This document shows, one piece after another, positions 33,270-43,784 of a DNA stretch of 64,000 nt. The stretch lies in the NCBI GenBank assembly GCA_012064385.1, contig QRDG01000414.1, positions 434,001 to 498,000 of the forward strand, given 5' to 3'. The stretch is from Puccinellia tenuiflora (taxonomy: Eukaryota > Streptophyta > Magnoliopsida > Poales > Poaceae). Position 1 is the first letter of the stretch. Every line of letters begins with the position of its first letter. The notes beneath the pieces are model-generated. The model searched no databases. It saw only the letters and a list, made by a program, of their open reading frames with translations, and was not told where the DNA came from. The position numbers and the translations under genes are program-made.

Positions 33270-33540
33270 AATGATGACAACACATATAATTAAAGCAACA
33301 AGAACACGAAGCTCCCCCTCGAGAGGGAGCTCCCCTAGATATGAGCATGCTTTAACCAAGATATAGATAGCAACATAATTGAATAGACACGAAGTAGATC
33401 AACACAAGTTGCATGTCTTACACCCACATAGAGTTCAACGAATAAAACACAAAGATACGTAGGCACAAGCTCATAAGAACGAATGAAAGACAAGAAAGCT
33501 TGTGCCCAACCCATGCAACACCCTCGAAAGCCTAATAGAA

Positions 33541-35476
33541 CTACTTCTCCCCCTTTGGCATCAAGACACCAAAAAGGGAAAAGAGCGATGCTAACGTCCC
33601 CAAGAGATCACTCCGACTCCGAGGCCTCTGACTCATCCTCTCCTCCGCCTCACAGCCGGTCTCAATCTCATCGTCCTCAGGCACAAAGTGATCCCAATCC
33701 ACATGCCTGTTGTTCCAGTTCTTGTACGCAACGGGGGGCTGAATGGTGTGCTCAGGAGGAGGTGAAGGCATGTTCAGCTGGGCCATAATCTTCTGCTGAT
33801 TCTCCATAATGATCTGACGCTCACGATAAGCAGCATAGTTCTCCTTATGGATGTGGACATTCATACAAAACAGCTTTTCAAAGGCACGCTTGATCCATGG
33901 CCTCTTTTTGGGGGCCGTCGCAGCAGCACTAGAACTCCCAGGAGCACTAGCAGAAGGACGAGACACATCGGGAGCACGGCGGCCAGAAGAGGAGGCACCT
34001 GGGGCACGGCGGCCTGAAGTAGTGGAGGTGAGGTGGGCACTCTTCCTGTTCATTTTGACCCGCCCATGGGTCTCACAATTCAGCTCAACATCAATGTCCT
34101 CCACATCATCGCCAAGAGGATACTTGGCCATGATCAACTTCATCACATAGGGGGCATAAGGAGGTACTTTCTTGTGAATCACAGCATCATACATCTCATT
34201 GAAAATATAGTCCATCACATCAACGGGGCACGCATTAGGGCGTAGAGTACCTTGAGGCTTCCTCAAAAGCATAGTGAAGGAGGTTCACAAGCCCTCCTCT
34301 AATAGCATCATTGTTGCCAGCACTAGGAGCAATAGATTCCCGGAACATGCGGAGGAGAATGTCATAGAGGGGTAGAAGACCGGAGATGGTCCCAACCCCA
34401 CTCTCATCAGAATAGAGCTCCTTCAACTTGGACTTGTCATACTCGGAGCCAACGACGTGCATGCGGGTCCCCTCATTAAGATGAGATCCAGTGAAGGGAT
34501 ACCCAAGAACATCTGCAAACTCTCTGAAAGTGGAGGTGAGCTTGTGGGTGTCAGACATCCAAGTCATCCCAATGTTGACATCCCTATCAAACACGACTGT
34601 GGCAAAGAACTGCTGAACAAGGACCACATTGTAGTTACATTCCGTCTCCATGAGGCGACGCAGCCCCAAGCAGTCCACAACCCTGATTGCTGTCCCAAAG
34701 TAGTCAGGCTTCTTCATGAGGTGAGCAAAATCAATTGCCTTCATCGGACACACTTTCTTCTTCTCAGACATCTTGGCATAGACATTCTTGAATAGGATCT
34801 CTTGATCATAACACCAGAAGCAGTTGTCGATGGTGAGGTCACGGGGCTGATCATAAAAGTCAATTTTGCGCCATTCAACAAATTCATGCCTTGTCATGTC
34901 ACTAAGGGACGCTTTCTTCTCCTTCCTTTGATCATCAATCTGAGCACAGCGTGAAGCCAACGTCTCCTGATCAGACTCGGACTCAATCTCAACGAGGAAG
35001 GGTGAGGTGTGGAGAGGCCGCACGCTTGTGGCGACGACGACGAAAGGAAGAGGAACCACCTGCAAGAAGATGAATGGAAAGACAGGAAAGCATAGATAAG
35101 CACTCATGTCCTGGTGGCCAAAAAGAAATAGCAGTGAGAGGAAAGTAGAAATTTTGATCAGGTTCATACCGGAAATTCCGGCCCAAAAGGGCGGAAATTC
35201 CGGCCTCCGGAAGTTCCGGCCGAAGGGACGGAAGTTCCGGACGGGCGGAATTTCCGGCCGCTGAACACCGGAAGTTCCGGCCTTGCAGCGAGCGGAAATT
35301 CCGTTGAATCCGAACAAAATTGCGAGCCACTTTCAAGTCACTGCTATGCACTGAGAAGTCTAGCCTAAGGATCATTTCTACCAAAGGAAACTGGCAAATT
35401 CCTCCTAAATCATCTAGGTTAAACGAAGTATGAGTTCGTCCTAGATTCAAAAATAGAGGTATTTACCGGCATCCAT
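33541..35476 (-). pseudogene. Post-pol ORF of the partial SIRE copy (spliced, frameshifted)
   Basis: A 10-nt first exon (35467-35476, ATG GAC/T GCC G) precedes a GT-AG intron ending at 35060. The second exon begins GGSSSF, runs through RRRRHKRAAS, and then changes frame near 34985. It continues with ESDQETLASRCAQIDDQ, WRKIDFYDQPRDLTIDNCFW, KKVCPMKAIDFAHLMKK, LVQQFFATVVFDRDVNIGMTW, and shifts again near 34265 into PNACPVDVMDYIFNEMYDAV. The C-terminal part has RRAPGASSSGRRAPD and stops at 33541. The block VQQFFATVVFD...MTWMSD resembles the 'putative plant transposon protein' family seen in grass retroelements. It sits where SIRE elements carry an envelope-like gene, but I see no clear transmembrane segment. 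Function unknown. Confidence 0.6.
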
Positions 35477-36271
35477 GGCGGAAAAGAAGCGGTGGAGAGG
35501 ATCCCCTCATCGAGGAGATGCGGATCCGGCTTTGAACTGGCGGATTCCGGGGCGGAGGCGGCCCGGTGGAGGTCGGCCGGCGGAGGGAGTTCCCGGGCGG
35601 AGAGAGAAAGAGGAGGGCACGGGGGTGGAAGAACTGCTCGGGACGAGCCAGTTCACCCCACGGCCCTCCCTAGAGGTGCCCGGTCACATAGACCGGAAAT
35701 TCCGGCCCCGAAGGGCGGAAATTCCGGCCTGCCTCCAGAGAAACTCCAGGAAAAACAGCCACACACAAACTAGACACGAGCGATGGAAAGCAATGGTTCA
35801 GGGATAAGGGGGCTTAGGACAAGATATCAAACTGTCATAAAATGGTAGGGCACTCATAAATGCAAGATCGAAAGGTAAATGCCACTTATGAGTGATTTTC
35901 CATTGAGCGCACATATGACACATATAGGTCTAGAAGAACCAAAAGACCAAAAAGAACCAACTCCTCACATGAGGAGGTCGGTGGCCGAAGCCACCATATA
36001 TGAGTAGGAAAGAGTGAGACACCGCGAAGATGTATGTTGGGTTCTCACTCAAAACTCATCATTTAACCTCACAATTCATGAATTTGAATATAGAGTAGAC
36101 AAATGAATTCATTAATATAGGCATCATGGGGGGAGGGAGAGCCCAATAGTTAGGATAACACTCCCCCTAAATCCATGCCTACACCTAAACCAAGATAGAA
36201 GTTGAAACTATAGGTATGTAAGCAAGATGGTCAAGCCAAGCTCCTCGAATCCACGATATTTAGCTCATTCC

Positions 36272-36751
36272 TCAAATAGTGAATCTTGCTTCATCAAGTG
36301 GCTTCGTGAAAATATCGGCAAGTTGGTCTTTGGTTGGCACATAAGCTAGCTCAATGTCTCCACGGGCAACATGATCCCGAATGAAATGATGACGAATCTC
36401 AATATGCTTGGTTCTTGAGTGTTGCACCGGGTTGTAGGCGATCTTGATAGCACTCTCATTGTCACAAAGGAGGCACTTTGTCACAATTGACAGCACTTTG
36501 TCACAATTGACACCATATTCCTTTAAAGTTTGCCTCATCCATAACAATTGAGTGCATGCACTAGCGGCGGCCACGTACTCGGCTTCGGCGGGGGAGAGAG
36601 AAATACAATTTTGCTTCTTAGAAAAACCAACTCACCAAGGACCTACAAAGAAATTGGCAAGCCCCGGAAGTTGATTTCCTATCATCTTGATCACCGGCCC
36701 AATCCGAATCCGTGAACCCACGAAGAGTGAAAGATGAATCCATTGGATACC
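36272..36751 (-). pseudogene. RNase H fragment of the partial SIRE copy
   Basis: Encodes the end of copia RNase H: AAASACTQLLWMRQTLKEYG, LLCDNESAIKIAYNPVQHSRTK, HHFIRDHVARGDIELAYVPTKDQLADIFTKPL. A 21-bp tandem duplication (around 36472-36512) has inserted seven extra codons between CDKV and LLCDNES. Sequence ends abruptly at 36751 where LTR B begins, so the upstream pol and gag are absent. Confidence 0.8.
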
Positions 36752-38310
36752 TGAAAGGGATCGTATGGGCACCTAGAGGGGGGGTGAATAGGTTCTACAC
36801 CAAATTTTAAATCTTTTTTAATTTTAGGCTTTAGCAAAACGGTAAATTATCTAGACATGCATCTACGATGAATTTACCTATATGACAAGATGGCAATTAC
36901 GATTAAACAAGTAGCACAACGTAAGAACAAGATAGATGGAAAGAGGTAACCGAAGGGAAGCACGCGGAGCAAGGATGTATTCCCGAGTTCCTCCTGTTAA
37001 GGGAGTACGTCTCGTTGGAGGGGTGTGAGCTCGCCACAAAGGCCTAATCAACGCCACAAGGTCTCACCCTATTCTCCGATGAACTTTGCCACAAAGGCTT
37101 GGTTCACCTTCCACTATCGGAGTCCTTCGAGGTGGAAACCGGAGCCTTTACAATGTTTTTGGGGCACACACCCACAACTTAATTGGGGGCTCCCAAATCC
37201 ACGAATCTGTCACAATTACAACAAGAAATGAGCACAAGAATCTAGGGTAACACAAAGCTAACCCTAGAAGAGAATCCCTCAAGTGAAGAGGGGGAAATGA
37301 AAAACTGCTCGGTGAAGATGTAGATCGGGGCCTCCTCCTTCAATCCTCCAAGAATCAAAGCATTTGGTTGGAGGAGTTGAGAGATCTTGCAATTATGAGA
37401 TTTTGCGTTTAATGAAGAGAGAGAGTGCAAGAGCTAAGGAGCTGAAGGTAGGTGGAGGGGTATTTATACCCCTCCAGGATTTCTAGCCGTTGCTGGAATC
37501 GGGAGGCCGGAATTCCGGGTTAAAGGGCCGAAAATTCCGGCCGCGGGCCGGAACTTCCGGCCATCACACCGGAACTTCCGGTGGGCCGGAAATCTCCGGG
37601 GAGAAAATCCGCCCACAACCTCCGGGACCCCTCCAGAGAGGGTTCCCCGAAATGACTTAGTCGAAAACCCACGGAAAATTCCTGGGGCCGGAACTTCCGG
37701 TCAGCAGGCCGGAATTCCGTCCCACCGGAAATTTCCGGGGGGAACTTCTGGATTAAAGTTCCGGGACCCCTCCAGGAGGGATCCCAAAATGACTTAGCCA
37801 TATTTCCGCCCGAAATTTCCACGGGCCGTAACTTCCGGCCTGGAGGCGGAATTTTCCGCCCCCACCGAAATTTCCGGGGGGAAAATTCCGGAGGGAAGTT
37901 CCGGGACCCCTCCAGAGAGGGATCCCAAATATGACTTAGTCGTTTTTTCCACCCGAAATTTCACGTGCCAGGAATTTCCGCCCCACCGGAAATTTCGGGG
38001 GAACTTTCGGGGAGAAGTTCCGGGACCCCTCCAGAGAGGGATCCCAAAAGGACTTAGTCAATTTCGCTCTGGGGCCGGAACTTCCGCCCGTAGGCCGGAA
38101 TTTCCGCCCCCCGAAATTCCGCCAGAGGGCCGGAACTTCCGGTCCTGAAAGAACAGAAACCCATTTTTCTTCTCGTCGTTGATCTTTACTTTCGATCTTT
38201 CACCGATTGGGTCTAACCACCTAAAAAACCTGTCAACACACTTAACCAAATATGATTAGCCCATAATGTGTGTTGTCATTAAATCACCAAAACTAAGAGT
38301 TGTTCTTTCA
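36752..38310 (-). repeat. LTR B (3' LTR of the full SIRE copy, 1559 bp)
   Basis: Begins TGAAAGGGATCGTATGGGC and ends GTTCTTTCA. TATAAATA (minus strand) is at 37461-37468. Four U3 repeat units are marked by CCGGGACCCCTCC near 37620, 37761, 37899 and 38020. The sequence closely follows LTR C, with scattered small indels. Confidence 0.88.
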
Positions 38311-38330
38311 ATCTCCCTTTTTGGTGATTG
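38311..38330 (-). promoter_or_regulatory. Polypurine tract of the full SIRE copy
   Basis: CACCAAAAAGGGAGAT on the minus strand abuts LTR B. It is two G shorter than the equivalent tract next to LTR A. Confidence 0.75.
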
Positions 38331-38593
38331 ATGACAACACACACACAAGTATAAATGGGGCTCCCCTCGACAGGAGCTCCCCTAGATAAAAAACATATAT
38401 AACACAATAAGAGATATACCATGAAGTAGATCACAAAGGTTTGCATGTCTTACACTTTGCTCATGAGACCCCAAGAGAATGTCATAGAGAGGAAGGAGGG
38501 CCGGTGGTGCTCCCAACCTTGCTCTCATCACTATAAAGTTCCTTCAGCTGATTCTTGTCATAAGCGCACCCAATGAGATGCATGCGAGACCCC

Positions 38594-39579
38594 TCATTGA
38601 GAATGGAGCCAGAAAAAACGGTAACCAAGAATGGCAGCAAACTCCCTGAAGTTGGAGGTGAGCATATGGGTGTCGGACATCCAAGTCATTCCAATGTTCA
38701 CATCCGTGTCAAACACAACGGTCGCAATAAATTGCTGGATCATGGTGACATTGTAGTTGCACTCGGTATCCATCAGATGCCTCAGTCCCAAACAGTCCAC
38801 AACTCGGATAGCAGTCCCAAAGTAATCTTCCTTCTTCATTAGGTGATCAAAGTCAATAGCCTTCATAGGACAAACCCTCTTCTTTTCAGACATGGCCATA
38901 TACACTTCCTTGAAGAGGATCTCCTGCTCATGGCACCAGAAGCAATTGTCAATCTCCAGATCCCGAGGCTCTGCATAAAAGTCCGTCTTGCGCCATTCAA
39001 TGAACTCAGACTTCCTCATATCACTGATAACCACCTGCACTGCCTTCTTCTTCTTGCGCTGCTGGTCAATCTGAGAGCGGCGTGAGGCCAAAGTCTCCTG
39101 GTCTGACTCAAAATCAAACTCGATGTCGTCAGGGCGAGGAGTGCCACGAGGAGGGCGAGAGGCCGCACGCTTGAAGCGACGACGAGAGGAGGAACCACCT
39201 GCAGGAAGAGGAATAGAAAGACGGGAAAGCATAGATAAGCACTCATGTACGGTGGCTAAAAAGACATAGCAGTGAGAAGAAAGTAACATTTTGTTCAGCC
39301 TCACGCCGGAAATTCCAGCCCAAAAGGGGCGGAAGTTCCGGCCCCCGGAAGTTCCGGCCGCTGCACACCGGAAATTCCGGCCTTGTGCAGTGAGCGGAAA
39401 TTCCGTTGAATCCAAACGAAATTGCAAGTTACTTTCAAAACACTACTAGGCACGGAGAGATCTAGCCTAAAGGAGCAATTCTACCAAAGGAAACTAGCAA
39501 ACACCATCTAAATCGTCTAGGTTAAACGAATTTTGAGTTCGTCCTAGATTCAAAAATAGAGGTAGTTACCGGCGTCCAT
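38594..39579 (-). pseudogene. Post-pol ORF of the full SIRE copy (spliced, truncated)
   Basis: The same architecture as at 33541-35476: first exon 39570-39579 (ATGGACGCCG), GT-AG intron, second exon from 39198 starting in phase as GGSSSRRRFKRAASRPPRG. This copy keeps the frame through SDQETLASRRSQIDQQRKKKK, FIEWRKTDFYAEPRD, EEDYFGTAIRVVDCLGLRHL-type sequence and IATVVFDTDVNIGMTWMSD, then diverges at GYRFFWLHSQ (near 38620). The C-terminal third present in the other copy is deleted: only about 280 bases separate the break from LTR B. Its conservation in two copies and the clean splice suggest a real element protein. No biochemical role can be named. Confidence 0.6.
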
Positions 39580-40381
39580 GGCGAAAAGTGAGCGGAGGAA
39601 AAGGATCCCCTCGTCGAGGAGATGCGAATCCGGCAAAGAGCCGGCGGAATCCGGGGCGGAGGCGGCCCGGTGGAGGTCGGCCGGCGGCAAGAGCTCCCGG
39701 GCGGAGAGAGAACGTGCAGGGCGCGGAGGTGGAAGAACTGCTCGTGACGAGCCAGTTCACCCCGCGGCCCTGCCTAAAAGGTGCCCGGTCACTTAGACCG
39801 GAAATTCCGTCCCAAGGGGCGGAACTTCCGGCACCCGGAAGTTCCGGCCCAAGGGGCGGAATTTCCGGCCTGCCGCCAGAGACTTCCAGGATAAAATGCC
39901 ACAAACAAAAACTGGACACGAGTGATAGAAAGCAGTGATTCAGGGATAAGTTGGGGCTTAGGATAAGATATCAAACTGTCTTAATATGGTACGACACTCA
40001 TGTTTGCAAGATGCAAAGGTGAAAGGCCAAGCATGAGTGATTTTCCATAGCACGCACATAGTGACACATATAGGTCTAGGAAGAACCAAATGAAAACCAA
40101 ATAAGACCCAACTCCTCACATGAGGAGGTCGGTGGCCGAAGCCACCATAGATGAGTATGAGAGAGTGAGACACCACGAAGATATATCTTGGGTTCTCACT
40201 CAAACTCTCATCATTTAAGATCACAATTCATGGATTGAATATAGAGTAGATAAATGAATGCGTTAATATAGGCATAATGGGGGGGAGGGAGAGCCCAATA
40301 GTTAGGACAACACTCCCCCTAATTCATGCCTACACCTAAACCAAGATAGAAGTTGAAACTATAGGTGTGTATGCAAGATGG

Positions 40382-43300
40382 TCAAGCCAAACTCCTCGAA
40401 TCCACGATATTTAGCTCATTCCTCAAATAAGTGAATCTTGCTTCATCAAGTGGCTTCGTGAAAATGTCGGCAAGTTGGTCCTTGGTTGGCACATATGCTA
40501 GCTCAATGTCTCCACGGGCAACATGATCTCGAATGAAATGATGACGAATCTCAATATGCTTGGTCCTTGAGTGTTGCACCGGGTTGTAGGCGATCTTGAT
40601 AGCACTCTCATTGTCACACAAAAGAGGCACTTTGTCACAATTGACACCGTATTCCTTTAAAGTTTGCCTCATCCATAACAATTGAGTGCAAGCACTAGCG
40701 GCTGGCCACATACTCGGCTTCGGCGGTGGAGAGAGAAATACAATTTTGCTTCTTAGAAGACCAACTCACCAAGGACCTACCAAGAAATTGGCAAGCCCCG
40801 GAAGTTGATTTCCTATCATCTTGGTCACCGGCCCAATCCGAATCCGTGAACCCACGAAGAGTGAAAGAAGAATCCCTTGGGTACCACAAACCAAACCTTG
40901 GGGTATGAACCAAATATCGTAGGATTCTTTTGACCGCCAACATGTGGCTTTCTTTAGGAGCCGCTTGATACCTTGCACACACACCTACACTCAACACAAT
41001 ATCGGGTCTAGATGCACAAAGGTAAAGCAACGAACCTATCATGGAGCGGTAGAGCTTTTGATCCACATCTATACCCTTTGGGTTAAGTTGTAGATGGCAT
41101 TTGGTATCCATAGGTGTCTTCTTCTCCTTAGCATCGCCATATTAAACCGCTTGAGCATGTCTTGAATATATTTTGCTTGGCTAATGAAGGTCCCTCCTCT
41201 CAATTGCTTGATCTCAAAACCAAGGAAGAACTTCAACTCGCCCATCATAGACATCTCAAACCTATCGGTCATAAGCTTTGAAAATTCATCATTAAAAGCT
41301 TTGTTAGACGAGCCAAATATAATATCATCAACATATAGTTGGCATACGAAAAGCTCCCCTTTAACCCTCTTAGTAAAAAGAGTGGGATCAATTTGCCCAA
41401 CTTCAAACCCACGGTCTAACAATAACTCTCTAAGGTGCTCATACCACGCACGTGGTGCTTGTTTAAGTCCATAGAGCGCCTTATCAAGCTTGTAGACATG
41501 GTTAGGGAAGTTGGGGTCCTCAAACCCCGGGGGTTGCTTAACGAACACCAACTCCTTTAAGGGACCATTAAGAAAGGCACTTTTAACATCCATTTGTTGC
41601 AATTTAAAGTTATAACGGGATGCATAAGCAAGAAGGATACGGATGGACTCAAGGCGAGCCACGGGAGCATAGGTCTCTCCAAAATCAATGCCTTCAACTT
41701 GAGAGTACCCTTGAGCCACCAATCTAGCCTTGTTCCTCACAACCATGCCATGCTCATCTTGCTTGTTCTTGAAAATCCACTTAGTGCCAATAACGTTGCG
41801 GCACTCTTTAGGCTTCTCAACTAGCTTCCAAACCTTGTTGCGCTCGAAATTGTTGAGTTCTTCATGCATAGCTAGCAACCAATCCGGATCTTCAAGAGCT
41901 TCGGCCACTTTCTTCGGTTCAAACATGGCAATGTGAGCTTGATGGTCACTAAAGTTCGCCAATTGCCTTCGGGTGGACACTTTGCCTCTCACATCACCAA
42001 TCACTTTCTCAAGGAAATGTTCACGACGTGCCATGGTTCTTTCAACTCTAGCTCGACGACGGGCTTCGATATCCTCATTGCATCTTGGAGGTATCACTTG
42101 ATCATCTTGATCATTTGGGTCCCCGTCTTGACCGGAAGGTTGACCTTGATCATCACTAGGAGCGGCTTCAACATTTGATGAAGAGGATGATTGAGCAAGG
42201 TCTTGATCATGGCTAGCATCACGGATAGGAGAGTTGGGCTCTTGCAAAGCAACTTGATCATGAGGTTGAGGGTCTTCAACTTGTTCTTGGGTTGGTGCAA
42301 TAGGTTCTCCATTGGCAAGATTTTCTTGAGTAGATGAAGGCTCCACTTGAGTAGAGCATTGTCCTTCTCGATCCACCACAAGGGGTTCCTCAATGGGGCG
42401 GAAGAATCCCACACCCATTCTTCTTATGGCTTCTTGAGGAATTACATCATCTACATCGGAAACATGAAATTGCGCCACTTGGGAGCCGTTATTTTCCTCG
42501 AACACCACACTACAAGATTCTATGATACGCCGTGTGGCTTTATCATAGATTCTATAAGTGTGGGATTCGGCACCGTAACCAACAAATATACCCTCTAGAG
42601 ATTTAGATTCGAATTTAGTTAAGCGACAACCTTTGATCAAATAGAAACACTTACAACCGAAGACACGGAAGTAGGAGATGTTAGGTTTGTTGCCGGTGAG
42701 GATCTCATAAGGAGTCTTGTTCAACCCTTTGCGGAAGTAGAGCCGGTTGGAGGAGTGACAAGCCGTGGAAATAGCCTCCGCCCAAAAGGTCAACGGAGTC
42801 TTAAACTCCGCTAACATGGACCTTGCTATATCCATAAGAGTCCGGTTCTTCCTCTAGGCTACACCATTTTGTTGAGGGGTATAGGTTGCGGAATATTGAT
42901 GACGAATGCCCTCTTCACTAAGAAACTCATTGAGGGTGTAGTTTTTGAACTCAGAGCCATTATCACTTCTAATTGCCAATATGGGGACATTGTGTTGACG
43001 TTGCATTTCAATGGAGAAGTCGATGAAGGTTTGTTGGGTCTCACTCTTTGACTTGAAGAAATAAACCCAAGTAAATCTTGAATAATCATCAACAATCACC
43101 AAGCAATACTTCTTCCCACCAAGACTAGCTTCGGGAACGGCACCAAAAAGATCCACATGGAGGAGCTCGAAGATCCTCTTGGATGAAATAATAGTCTTGG
43201 ACGGATGGGGAGAATCATGCATCTTTCCTTCAACACAAGCCCTACAAATACAATCTGTGGCAAAAGAGACATCTTCTTTTAGTCCAAGAATGTGGCCACC

Positions 43301-43747
43301 CTTGTGGAGACTTTGCAAAGTTCTCATATTGACATGGGCTAGGCGGCGATGCCACAACCAACCCTTGTCGGCCTTTCCGAATAGGCACATCGAATTTGAA
43401 GTGGTTTCCCTCGAAAAGTCAACCACAAACAAATCATCCTCGACGTACCCAACGAAAGCGACCTTTAGAGTCTTGCTCCACAAGATTACCACAACATCAA
43501 TATCAAAGAAGACGGCATAACCCATCTTATTAAGTGCATGAACGGAAAGTAAATTAAAACCAAGGTCTTTGACAAGCATGACATTCGCTAAGGTGATATC
43601 CTTAGCGACTACCACCTTGCCAAAGCCCAATACCTCGGATTTTGATCGATCTCCATAAGTGACGGTTGCATGATTTAGATTTGATCTCAACTCCGTCATC
43701 AACTCCTTGCTTCCGGTCTTATGTTTTGTGCATCCACTATCAAGCAC
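40382..43747 (-). pseudogene. SIRE-type copia pol: protease, integrase, reverse transcriptase, RNase H
   Basis: From 43747 leftward: protease active site DSG (LDSGCTKH); the HHCC zinc region (WLWHRRLAHVN ... CICRACVEGK); the integrase core with HVDLFG, DDYSRFTWVYFF, RSDNGSEFKN and QQNGVA. A TAG at 42854-42856 interrupts the frame straight after this. It continues MDIARSMLAEFKTPLTFWAEA, a long acidic linker, and the RVT_2 domain (WIFKNKQDEHG, QMDVKSAFLNGPL, LYGLKQAPRAWYEHL, LYVDDIIFGSS). A one-base loss near 41142 and a one-base gain near 40703 shift the frame around RNase H (DSDWAGDQDDRKSTSG, STAEAEYVA). All catalytic domains are legible; one stop and two shifts make it inactive. Expected role: copying and integrating the element. 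Confidence 0.88.
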
Positions 43748-43784
43748 CCATTTTGACCCACCGGAAGCATAGTCCTACAAGAAA

